Shown here in pieces: positions 23,248 to 35,152 of a DNA stretch of 64,000 nt. The position numbers and the translations under genes were made by a program. The stretch is from Punica granatum (Eukaryota > Streptophyta > Magnoliopsida > Myrtales > Lythraceae). The notes beneath the pieces were generated by a model. That model saw only the letters and a program-made list of their open reading frames with translations. It was not told the DNA's origin and made no database searches. The stretch is taken from assembly GCF_007655135.1 (NCBI RefSeq), contig NC_045131.1, forward strand, positions 10,152,001 through 10,216,000, read 5' to 3'. The first letter of the stretch is position 1. Each line of letters starts with the position of its first letter.

Positions 23248-25747
23248 AGCTCGTTGCCGATAAAGCCCTGAATCGGAAACCTGGTCGGGTTGCAGAAATC
23301 AAAACCCTAGCGAACTCACAATGCCCCCACAGCAGCGCCCGGCTCCATTGCCACAACCGGAACCCTAACGGCACCCTCCCACCCCAACCAACAAAAAACT
23401 CAACACACAAAAAAAAAAAAAATGATTCGAAGCAATGGAGCAGAGGGGGGAATTAGGGCAAAATCGCAGAACAAGTTCGGATTTTCTTGCCGGGAGAGGG
23501 AGAGAGGGAGAGAGGGAGAAGGGTGAGATGGAAGGTGGGAGAGAGTATCGGTGTCTGGTAATGGATTTCGATTATTTTTACAAAATAATTTTTTCCTGAA
23601 TTTTTTTTAAATTTTCTTTTTGCCTTTTCTGTCTCTGGAAAAACAATAATATCGGCTAGCGGAAAAGCTGTTTGGCTAACGTGAGCCGAGAATCTGGTCG
23701 GGAGGCTCATTTGCTCGCGCTAAATTGCCGTCCCCATGGACAGCTCAACTCGGAGACCATTGATTGGTTTATTGGTGAAGGCATGAGCTGGAGCCACATT
23801 GTCCCTTGTTTTTCCAATTTTCAACCAATTTCGTTCCTCGGAGCCGTTAACTCTAATGATTTTATTATCGATCCTAACGACCACTATGCTCTCAGTTTGG
23901 AATAAAGCTGTTTGGCTAACGGAAAGGCAGAGTTTCCTTTAACTGTTGCTCCCCCGTTCGACTCGGTTGCAAAAATTCATGTCTGAAATATAATATCGTA
24001 TATTTAAACGTGAGATTTCATTGTGTTCGAATCTATTCGTTCATTAAACGATATGTTAGCTTCTCGTTAAGAAGATTAAATTTATTTGCTCTCATTTATG
24101 TTTCTATAGTATTATCATTTAATCTTGGATTTATCGTGCTAAACTTATAAATACATGTGCTGATTTTCTTTTTCTTTTTCTTTTTTTACTAAGTGAAAAT
24201 ATTGATTCCTAGGGAATATCTAAAAGGCTAATTGCTTCATACCGATTACTACCATCTCATTTCGATATCACGCAATATCCTACCAATTTAAGATATTGTA
24301 TCGATACAAGACCATCTATTGAAAAATTTACAAGAATATATTCACGTATGTCTGTGAGTGTAAAATTATTATTGCAAACTACGAGAGAGTGAGAGATTAA
24401 ATGTGGGACTTAGTCTCCATTACTCAGTATAACCCGAAAATCGAAACATACTCCAAAAAATCGAAGTGGTCACGTAGGCAAATTTGATCAAATATTGAGT
24501 TTAGTCTCCATTAATCTGCCTAACCCGAAAAAGGAATAGAACCGAATCGAACAAAAAATTGCCATCGCATGTGCAGGTTTTTTGTCTTCGGCCTATAGCA
24601 GAAGACGAGACCTGCAGGCTGCAGATGAATTGACCGTGACTGACGGCGAGACCCGAGATTTATTGACGAGATAATGAACGGCGAAAGAAACAAAGCCCAG
24701 ATGCTCCCCCGATTTACTCGGCGCACTTTAAACAGAGAAAAGCGGGAAAAGGTGAGGTGGCATGCGCTGTTTGGGGACAGGACAGTGGGCACAGCACTGA
24801 TGTGGGAAAACATTCTGTGCTTCCGGTCCACGTACACCCACATTCGCAAACGTGGGTCCCACCAAAAAAAAAATTACAGGTCCATCATGCTCAGAGGGCA
24901 AGTGGCCTGGTTTATGTACGCGCCTACTCCTTTTTTAATCGTTCCAAAGTTGAGATAATATATTAAAACAAAAAAAAGACAAATTTATGTAGGTGATGCA
25001 ATGGAGGATTGTCTTCGATTCTACATCTTTGTCAGGAGTTTAATTCTATATCTTGGTTATGAGTTCAATTTAATTTTTTAAACTTACACTCTCTTTTCAT
25101 ACGAGTCTACTTTGAACAAAAAATATATATAATTTTGTATTTACATCCTTCTATAAGTCAAAATATATATCTACTAAATAAAAAAAATAGATTTTTCATA
25201 CATAGTTTAATGAATAAGTATATTTGCTTTCTATGGTATTTATCAAGTAAAATTACATCTAGGATTTATTATTTTTATCTTGCTATAAATTATATGAATT
25301 ACCAATCATTATTTTTTTCCATGTCTCATGCTCCAAAATTATTTATTTCCTTCAATAATTGCATAAAATTCAAAAACAATTATACATAATGATTCAATCA
25401 AGTCTTTGAAAATCAAAGTAAAATTTCCATCTTGATCAAATGCTCCATCGCTACCCGCAACAACGTCCTCATACCTGCAGGTCAAATAGTCTCGAGGTTG
25501 AATGGAAGTCTCTATGAAAATTCACGAGGTTTAAACTCCACTCGTGGAGTATAGTTAGTGAGCTCATCCGTCGACTTATACAAAGTAGGGACTTGTGTCT
25601 TATTTGCCAAACGAACTGCCAATAGATTTGCACATTGCTGCATATTCTATCAAGTTGCTTGAAAGGAATCAACGTGGAAACTCCTCGATGGATGCATACC
25701 AATTTGTCCCCCGACTTCGTGATGTGAATCTCCATGACAGCACTCTT
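23248..25747. other. Intergenic spacer with NPSN13 upstream region
   Basis: Just upstream of the SNARE start the minus strand is CT-rich (about 23490-23525), as in many plant leaders. Beyond that I see no gene; short frames lack family features. Confidence 0.5.
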
Positions 25748-25770
25748 CCCCCCCCCCCCCCCCCCCCCCC
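25748..25770. repeat. Poly-C tract of 23 bases
   Basis: An uninterrupted cytosine run, unusual for this AT-rich spacer. It may be real or a sequencing or assembly artefact. Confidence 0.85.
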
Positions 25771-25949
25771 ATTGTTATGACTCCATTATATTCTTCACCA
25801 TGTTATGGAAATTGAGAACTGAACTGTCTTTTCTCAGGTAAGCGGGTCGATGTTTCAAACTTCATGCAGCAAATCTTTACAGAGCTTTGAGGGAGAACTC
25901 CAGCCTTGGTCGAAGCAAAAGTACTAGTTCCTTCGCCGATGCATCCTCC

Positions 25950-26835
25950 GTGTCTTCGTCTGGCGACTGAGATCCTGATCCGATCAAGATCAACACTGAT
26001 GCCGCCACAGAGTTTGCGCAGCTCCTGTCTTGCCGGAATTGCAACCGCAAATAATCTTTCTTGACAACTCATGTTTACCATCTCAATTCTAATATGTCAT
26101 AAAAAATCAATCCCTATTCATAATATTTTAAGTTCTGAAAAGACCAATCACAAAAACATTGTAAAAAAAGTTGTTAAACGATAAATAAATGAAATCTTAA
26201 TCTTCAACTCTTATCTAGGGCTCAGTTCTTCAGAACTCTTCACGATTTTCATTCATTTGACTGAAATTAAAAAAATTTAAAAATAAATCAAATTTCATTC
26301 AAAATTCACTTGGGCCGGTCAAATGGGCTAGAAATATGGGCTAACATACATGGACTTGGGCCAATTTTTTTAAAATTTCGTATCGGGTAAGATCACCGGA
26401 ATCGCACCAACCCTTCGATCTTATGAGACAGCAAGAGACGCCACGATCTTACATTTTCGATTTTCAGACTAAGAACGGAATCGGTAGCTTGCCCAAGGAT
26501 CGATCCTATGAGCCAGCTCGGTATCCTGACAACCATACATAGCAGAAGTTCAGGCGATCTTACAAGCAATATCCATAGCATTGGAGGGAGGCTAGCATAA
26601 AATATGGATTCTTTGTGATGCACTGTTATCGGTTGAAGCCATTTTGAATCCTCATTTCTCGCCTTCAATAATTAGATCTCTTATCTCGGATATTTCTCTT
26701 TATTTGTCGCAGTTTAGCTTTTGGTACTGTTCTCGGACTCCCAGGGATGATAATCGTCTAGCTCACAACATAGGCCGCCATGGCTTCATGTCAAATTTTA
26801 AAACTCTTGTATGATGGTTATCCTCATATTGCAGA
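25950..26835 (+). pseudogene. Relic of a plant RNase H-like (LINE-related) coding region
   Basis: On the plus strand 25978-26002 reads IKINTDAA, the hallmark start of the plant RNase H-like domain found in non-LTR retrotransposons and derived proteins. About 550 bases later, 26548-26800, the C-terminal half reads EVQAILQAISIALEGG, a stop, then IWILCDALLSVEAIL and FWYCSRTPRDDNRLAHNIG. The middle is scrambled by insertion and stop codons, so this is a dead fragment. Confidence 0.65.
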
Positions 26836-27235
26836 CTCTTGTTATTAGTCATAGTCTTCTTATCCAGCGAAAAAAAAAGAAAAAAAAGACTTGTATGCGA
26901 TGAAGCTATCTATTGCCCATAGACATTTATATATATATATATATGCTATGTTTGGCCATCGGGACAGTGATATCCGGCGTCGAGCCCTACCGCGCCCCTC
27001 TCTAATCTTCTGGTTCGCCCGTAATTTCCACACAAACCCTCCGAGGGCTTTTTTGAAAATTTGAAATAAGGGCAGGGGCATTTCTGACTTTTCATCCAAC
27101 TTTTAATTCTCTTAATCCGCCTTAACCCAACCCCAGCTAGGATTAGCTCATTAATATTTATATCTCGACGGATCCCAAACTCCATCCCTATCCTACTGTG
27201 ACCCAACACGAGTTTAGGATTTTTAGGGCCTGTTT
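26836..27235. other. Spacer with (TA)n microsatellite
   Basis: A short TA repeat lies at about 26928-26944. No gene is recognised. Confidence 0.5.
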
Positions 27236-27451
27236 GGTTTCGAGATTTTATTTTAAAATCACAATTTTAATTTAACTCTATCTACTACAAAACAAAATAA
27301 CTCATACAAAGTCAAAGAGTGTGCCCCATTTATATCACTTTTTTTCACAACAAAACAACATAATTCATAAAAAGTCAAAGGGTGGGCCCCATTTTTTCCA
27401 CTTAAAATCAAAATCTGATTTTAAAATCCTACTATGAAACCAAACGCAACC
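27236..27451. mobile_element. Tourist-like MITE (216 bp)
   Basis: The left terminus GGGCCTGTTTGGTTTC pairs with the right terminus, whose reverse complement is GGTTGCGTTTGGTTTC. The element is flanked by TTA on both sides (27233-27235 and 27452-27454), the target duplication expected for PIF/Harbinger-type elements. The interior holds a diverged internal repeat around AAAGTCAAAG(A/G)GTG and has no coding capacity. Confidence 0.75.
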
Positions 27452-29115
27452 TTAGAAATTTTATCCCACTCTATATTCGGATGACCATACGTGGCCATAG
27501 AGTATCGCCCATCATCGCTCTTACGTACATGGATATTCCATCTAGACTCACTTTTGATGTGGACTCGATACAATGGTTGGGTTGGGAATATTGAATATCG
27601 GGGACATTTTGTGATATCATATGTCCTCGCATCTTTCTGGAGTACTACATTCTTTCATTTGATGACAAGCAAGGTTATGAAATGAAACCAAAATGTAATT
27701 TTATTGACTTTCAATTACAATTTGACAGCCCCAACATGTATACAGTGGATGGCTAAATAATATGACCGGACTGTATGTATACAATCACGCAATAGCAACA
27801 GAAAGCCTGTAACCACATATATACCCCAAGTATATGGACAATAATCTTGCTAATTGTGATCATACGTACACATCGATCGCTATAGTAATAAACAAAACCT
27901 CATAGCCAAAGCCGCAAATTTCACCAATCGTAAGGATATAGAAAACGGGCACTTCTCATCGAGCATGTAGGTTTGAATCTTCAATGATGGATTTACCCAC
28001 AAGTCATTGCCGTTTTTATCGGAAAATTTCTTCATAATAAGCTTTTAAGCTTGGATACGTACGTGAAGCAACTTCAAACAAGAAATAAGAATGCATGTTC
28101 ACACCCTATCTAACTCTCATTTGTTCGTCAACCACTCCTTTTGAATATGTATCTCCTCGTGACCTTCTTTTCAGAGTCCTTTTGTTTTGGTGAAATCTTC
28201 ACGTGCTTCTTTCGTTATTGGTTTCCGTCTGGAACTCAATTAAATTATTTTCAACTAAAACAATTGACTTTCGTGGGATTGTAAGTGTTCATGTAAACAG
28301 AATCAACACATTTGTAGTAAGAATCACGTCCCCTTAACTTTCAAATTGCACCGCATGAGCCCACGTTGGGTTAGCATATGAAGAAGCATAGGGTAACAAA
28401 TGTTTTAATTTCGACTGAAACCAAGAGGTTAGAGTGTGATTCTTGCTAATTCGACTTTTTGTATCTTCTATATATATATATATTCGCTCCTAATTCGGAA
28501 AACTTATCTCTTCTTGTTTGCCCCTCAAGGACTTGCCACCCTCTCAACAAAATTAATCCTACCTCCGTCCGTAGTCTAATCTGAATCAAATCGGTGCAGA
28601 GTCACGATAATTACGTGACAATAGCATGATGTCGTGAATTAATCGCTTTCTCATTATTATCTTAATAAGATGGACAACCAAAGTATTGCATTCGGCCTTA
28701 GGTCCCCTGGTCTTGAGGTAGGGATAGAGTTAATGAGTAGGATCGCGTAAAAGAAAATTCTGCAGCCGGCATGTTTGGCTTGGCAAAGGGAAAAGGAACG
28801 GGACGAAGTCAACCTACAAAACGTGATTATTTTTTGTAGTGAGACTTCATTTAATTCATTTTTATTTTATTTCACTCTACCATACATGCAAATAATTTTT
28901 TTCGATTACAGGCAGACCTGTCGATATTTTCGATTATGGGCAGGCCCGTGGATGAGGTATGGAGAGTTTCGCTGATGGGAACTATGCAGCAACAACTTTC
29001 TCTCAAACATGCAGATGTTTTTCGATTTTTACATAGGTTCATGTATTTAGGAAAAATAAGAAACAGGAAGTTGCATAATTGGAAACAAAAAACTAAATAA
29101 ATAGATAAAAATAAT
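27452..29115. other. Intergenic spacer, no gene seen
   Basis: AT-rich spacer with a (TA)n run near 28470. No frame shows a recognisable domain. Confidence 0.5.
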
Positions 29116-29300
29116 ACGTTTGATTTTAGAGTTAAAGTAATTTTAATTTTAATTATGAAAATGGACAAATGATTGTGTAATATGTTGAGTTAAAGTTAAA
29201 GTTAAAATTTTTTATTTGAAAATATATATTTTTATTATATAATGTACTGAATTAAAATTAAAATTAACATTTTTGTGATTTTAATTGCGAAATTAAAATT
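29116..29300. mobile_element. Degenerate MITE fragment
   Basis: The sequence ACGTTTGATTTTAGAGTTAA at the left resembles the left terminus of the MITE at 2579 (TATTTGATTTTAGAGTTAA), and the interior has the same TTAAAATTAAAATTAA-type composition. The right end is unclear. Confidence 0.4.
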
Positions 29301-31612
29301 AACGTAATAGAAAAGTTGCACAGTCGAATATCAAACTTAAAACCTTCAAATTCATGAGTGAGGATGCGTGTCAGTGTCAACAAGATCACGGAATGATGCG
29401 GGGCCCACACCCAAGAATATGTATTGCTGGGGCAAGTGGTTAATCCTTGGTTCAGAGAAAAGCTTGTCAACTTCCACATGTTGGTTGGCTAGGTGCTCCA
29501 TGCACGATCAAAAGATAAGATAGGTATATACCTTAGCCTCACATGGGCTGCATAAGATCAATATTGTACATTTGAAGGAACATTTTAATTTAACTATAGA
29601 TCATCTTTCGATTCGGAAAGCTGGACTTGATGGATTTCGAATATTTTTCTCGTCTCTGATATATATTCTTTTTAGTTTGTGTGCTATGTAGGACTTCTAA
29701 CGGTTTAATATCGAGACCGTCGATAACTGTTAACTCATTTCAAGATGTAGATGGAGACTGAGTCAAATGCTTTTATGGGTCGAGGGCCACATCGCTCTCA
29801 GCGTACATCACAATAGGCACCGTGAGGCAAGTTTGTGTATATTATGCACATGCTAGTACTTCGGCACAATGCGTTACATTGGACACTTTCATTTCGATGA
29901 CTCTTACTCAATTACGTGTTCTCCTGGCTCGTGCTATCGAAAGTGTGTGCAACACATTTTCCATTCATACCGTCGCGTGCTTTAATGGCATCGTGGCCCT
30001 AACAATAGTGCCACATGGTAGGGCATCATGGCAAATCGACTTATAAATTTGACAAGCTCGTCGAGTTAGGACCACAAAGCCAAAGCCGAGGCAAGCTGTT
30101 AGCGAGTGGGCTCAATTTGAAGCAAGACTGTTGCTTTTGACGTTTGCCCTTTCCTCTTTAGAATATGTGGCCTGTGTCTTTCTGGTGGTCACTGGATTGC
30201 ATTTGATCTTAGAATCCAAAATTCGATTTCCAATTTTAACTTTGGCTAAAATAAGGTTTCGACATGTATCGAGTTACAATTAATTATCATCGGAACCAAA
30301 TGATTCGACAGTTACAGTTTCGGTATCATTTTTTCATGCGTAAATCTGATCAAATTAGGAAAAACAAATCGGTAGATTTTTTCTTAAAGATCACAATTTT
30401 TTACACTATATTCTTATGGAAATAAAGTTTGTTGCACGCGTGGATCCTTCATCGATTTGTTAAGTAATTAGACAGAAAGTTTGCTCCATTTTAAGAATGA
30501 TCTAATAGCGTCATCCCTTCCAACCAATATAATTAATTATTAAATATATTCCAATTTATAAATTGAAAATTGTGAATGATGGGGACTTCTTACATTGTTA
30601 TTCCTATTCGAAGCAAAAAAGCGACAGATATTTAATAAACTATTATATATTCTGCTATTAACTCAATAATTATATTGGGCGGCAAGTTCAGAGGCCGCAG
30701 CTGTAAATTTCCAAATTTAATAAAAAGGAAACCATCTTCTACTGAAAATACATATGCTAATAAGCCAGTAAGTTCGGAGTGGTCGAACAGCGTGACGCCT
30801 TGTTCCTTCGTAAATCCCAACTTCGAATTACGAGGCACTTCAGCTACAGTGTAAGAATGAATGAGAAATTCATTTGAAGTGTCTCGTGACCGGATCAAAT
30901 CTGCATCCAAGGAAATATCGGTGTCAATTAGCTCGATGCACATCTTATTATCTCAATAAACGAAAACAGATCCAAATTCGAGTTATCATGAAGTAATACG
31001 AAAATATATTCCATATTTGGTTGCTTGTATAGCACGTGTAGCTTGAGTTACGCATTTTCTCGTGTTACAGGGTATTTACGTGGATAGCGGAAATTAGTCG
31101 ACCGAATTCCGAATATGGACGCTAATCACATGGCAAACGAGATTTGCTTAATATGACACTCGACGGGGGACACGCGTCCCCCCCGCAGCTCTTCATCGGA
31201 ACATCCATAACGTGCCGAATTTTCTCAGCCACAGACTGCTACGAATTACCGTACGACGAGACGAAGCTCATCGCCATAAAAATGGAGAGAGAGAGAGAGA
31301 GAGAGAGAGCGCGCCGAGAAGAAGAAGATCGAAAGAAACCGAAAAAATCCGAAAATCCAATGTCTTCCCCCCGCCCATAGTTAAAATCCAACCCTAGCCG
31401 GGTCTCTCTCTCGTCTCTCTCTCTCACACTCATACAGTTTCTCTCTTATCCGAATCCTGCAGAAGGCATAAAAACGCGCGGTCCTGCAGCCCCAAATCCT
31501 CTCCGATTGGCTAAATCTCTATGTCCATTTCGCTCCGCGAGGTCCGCTTGCATGTGGGTGGTCCCTCTCGGCCCGGAATTCTGCGATCCCTCCTTCGTCC
31601 CCCCACCTAGCC
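29301..31612. other. Spacer and PDK upstream region
   Basis: No gene was recognised to about 31250. A (GA)n run at 31284-31309 and CT-rich tracts at 31405-31445 lie in the probable promoter or leader of the kinase gene. An A/T-rich CATAAAAAC motif near 31468 is a weak TATA candidate. Confidence 0.45.
31284..31309. repeat. (GA)n microsatellite
   Basis: An uninterrupted GA dinucleotide run upstream of the kinase gene. Confidence 0.9.
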
Positions 31613-34600
31613 ATGGCGGCCAAGAAGAGGCTGTGGGAGCCCTTCACCAAGAGCCTGATGGACGAGGTCCACCGCTGGGGCTGCATGAAGCAGACCGGGG
31701 TTAGCCTCAAGTACATGATGGAGTTCGGGTCCCGCCCCACCGACCGCAACCTGCTCATTTCCGCCCAGTTCCTCCACAAGGAGCTCCCGATCAGGATCGC
31801 GAGGCGCGCCATCGAGCTCGAGAGCCTCCCTTACGGCCTGTCCGAGAAGCCCGCCGTTCTCAAGGTACTGATTTCTTGGGTTCTTGATGATCTAAGAAGT
31901 CGCATATAATAGATTGAGAGCTCGCAAATTCTCTTTGCGGGACAAAGATTTTTTTTCATGTCAGGAGTTGCTGTTTTCGGATGAAACATTATAGGAAAAA
32001 CTCGCACTTGTTTAGTGGGTACCATGAATTTAGCAAAATTAGCTTAAATTTGCCATTCATGGAGGTCTGTCGAGTTTACTGTTCTGCCTCGAGCGCCTTC
32101 CATTCTAAGCCTGTGATAATGATGCTTCAGAGATTCTTGGGTCCTGTAGCTTTGCGCTCTGATGAAGAATGGCGGGGTTGATGTGGATTCAATCCGTGGG
32201 GGAGATGAGTTCAGAGTTGGGGGTTTAAGGTTGTGTACGAAATCTAGTCATGTTAGTGGAAGCTTATCCTGATTGCTAACATGACTCCGTGGCCCGTTTA
32301 GTATTTTTAGTTCAAGCGTTTATTCCTTTAGTTCAAACGTTTAGCATTTTTACTGATCGTGATCAGTATAAGTGCTTTTTCCTTTAGTATTTTGTATAAT
32401 CTATCACAAATAGTAAAAAAACTAAACACTTAAACCAAAATATTAAACGTTTAGACTGTACTAAGCATGTTAAGTTAGACTGTACTAAGCATGTTAAGGT
32501 GACACGGAGTCATAATAAAACTTCCCATTGTTTATTGGACTGTCAGGTCCGTCTGTCTTTTTTTTTTGGGTTTTTTTGGGGGGGTGGTGGGGGAGTGGTC
32601 TTGGGCTGGTCATCCTCCTTTGGAATCTTTTTTCCAGTCGTTTCTCTATGGGGAAATGTGCTTTTGGGTCTCGCCTGGTAAAAAAAGCTCAGTCGTGGCC
32701 ATGATTAGACTAATTTTTAATGCTTTAATTAATGATTCCTTTTGTCAAAGTAGCAAGGAACAAGAGGGAAGGAAAAAAGTTGACTTTAGAATATCACTTC
32801 CTTCTGCAATTGTTTGAAGATTCTGCATTTTACTAACATACTTCGTTGAAAAGTATTGTTTAATTGGTGTTCTGAATATATTTTGCTTCAGTATTTTCCA
32901 TCTGTATGATATGCGGTACCAAGTATTTACGGGAAGTCTCTGTATATGTAGAATTCTTTTTGGTCTTCTTTTATTAAGGGAATGGTGATACAAATTGTAA
33001 TGGAATCTTGCAGAAGTGCTTATTGTCTCAAAATTCTACTCTAATCGATGGGCATGAGGTCAGAATCTATAAAATACCACGACAGTTGGTGGCTGTCTTA
33101 TCTTTGTACTCCTATATCATAAACTGGCTCTGTGATCTTTTGTCTAAGTAGCATTTTGGCTTTCTGAAATGTTCTGTTCTTATAGAATAGAATATTCTCG
33201 AGAAGAATATAAGCAGTGTCGGCATTGAATCCATATTAGTTTTTATCTTTCAGGTTCGAGATTGGTATTTGGATTCTTTCCGTGATGTAAGGTCCTTTCC
33301 CGATATCAAGGATATGAATGATGAGAAAGAATTCACGCAAATGATAAAGGCTGTAAAGGTTAGGCACAACAATGTCGTCCCGATGATGGCATTGGGTGTG
33401 CAGCAGTTGAAGAAAGGCATGGATCTAAAGATTATGTATGAAGATCTCGATGAGATTCATCAGTTTCTTGATCGATTTTACATGTCCCGAATCGGAATCC
33501 GAATGCTTATTGGTTAGTTTTGAGTTTTGTTTGCTGGTTCTACCCTTTTGTTCTGCAGCAGTCTTATATCATCATCAATGGTTTCTGATTCAGTTCAATA
33601 ATTTACAATTCCGGGCTAAAAAATGCAGGACAGCATGTCGAGCTGCATAATCCCAATCCCCCTCCTCATTGTGTGGGTTATATACATACAAGAATGTCCC
33701 CTGTTGAAGTAGCACGAAATGCTAGTGAGGATGCCCGTTCTCTATGTCTGAGGGAGTATGGCAGTGCTCCAGATATTAATATATATGGAGATCCCAGCTT
33801 CACATTCCCGTAAGTTCATTTATTTTCCCCAACTTAAGGTCAAAATCTTTTGCACTTTGTGCCCTTCTTTGAAAGTTTTCTTTTAGACCTTATGATTAAA
33901 CTTGACTATTTCTCCAATTTACTCTGAGACATTTGGTGATATTTTAATATCCAGTTCAGTAATTTTTTACCATGCTCTGTTCTTTTCTTTGTTTCATTTG
34001 GCTGAGCAAGCTCTGTTATTTCTTTGCCTGCATCAGGTATGTTCCAACCCACTTGCATCTGATGGTATTTGAGTTGGTTAAGAACTCTTTGCGTGCTGTA
34101 CAAGAGCGATTCATGGACTCCGATAAAGTTGTGCCCCCCATTCGAATAATTGTTGCTGATGGGATAGAGGACGTGACAATAAAGGTGCAGTTTCAGTTAG
34201 TATCGTAGTAGTTGACACCTTAGTGTTCTCTAGCTCATTAATCCACCTCGTATCGCAATTAATGACCAGTTTTATGTGATCATGGAATAGGTGTCTGATG
34301 AGGGGGGTGGGATCCCGCGAAGTGGTCTCCCCAAGATCTTCACTTACCTATATAGTACTGCCAAAAACCCATTGGATGAGAATGCAGATCTAGGAGTAGC
34401 TGATACAGGGATGATGACAATGGCTGGATATGGATATGGGCTACCTATTAGCCGCCTTTATGCTCGGTATTTTGGAGGGGACCTGCAAATTATCTCCATG
34501 GAAGGATACGGTGAGATCACGATCTTTTGCATTCTTTTACGTTTACTTCAAATTTGTGATGAATGTGCTGTTCTTTAGCGCGAACCTGTTTGATGTAGGC

Positions 34601-34825
34601 AACGATCCTCTTCACTTGTTATCATCTATTACTCATAAACCTCAGTTTCATAAATATTTCATACAGTTTGCCCGTACAAGTTAGCGCTTTGAGCATTCAA
34701 GACCTTTTGTCTATAAAACATTCAAAACCTTGCTCACTTCTCGCAATCGAATTGCCTTTTGTGCAGGAACTGATGCGTATCTTCATCTGTCTCGTCTGGG
34801 TGATTCGCAAGAGCCCCTATCTTGA
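31613..34825 (+). CDS. PDK: Pyruvate dehydrogenase kinase, mitochondrial, complete
   Basis: Six exons: 31613-31864, 33254-33512, 33629-33809, 34037-34184, 34291-34510 and 34767-34825. All junctions are GT-AG with matching phases, giving 372 residues, the family's usual length. The N-terminal half is the BCDHK helical domain ([19 protein letters not shown] to the QHVELHN region). The C-terminal half is a GHKL ATPase fold: N-box [10 protein letters not shown] in exon 4, G1 box DEGGGIP at the start of exon 5, and glycine-rich [20 protein letters not shown]. It phosphorylates the E1-alpha subunit of the mitochondrial pyruvate dehydrogenase complex and so switches it off. Intron 1 is long (about 1.4 kb). 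The gene is convergent with the PPR gene, with about 330 bases between the stop codons. It looks intact. Confidence 0.95.
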
Positions 34826-35152
34826 ATGAAGCAGAGGTTAGGACCTTCTGGGCCGAGAATAAACCTGAGTCCCCGACTGCGTAGTGTAGCATAGTTACTA
34901 TTGTTGGAGGATTGTATCTGTCATGATCCGAATAAATGGTAATTACACATACTCCTTTTATTTCAGGAAATTCGGGTTTGTGTTGGGTCCCAATTATGCA
35001 TTTGAAAGAGATGCAGATGGAGGCAGTGGCTAGGGAGGGCATGAGTTTAGGGATTTCCTTTGATGGAGTTGATTCATGTAATCTGAATCTTTTTACATCA
35101 AATTTACATATGTAAATAAGAAGCTAGTCCAGGTTACTTACAAAATTACTTG

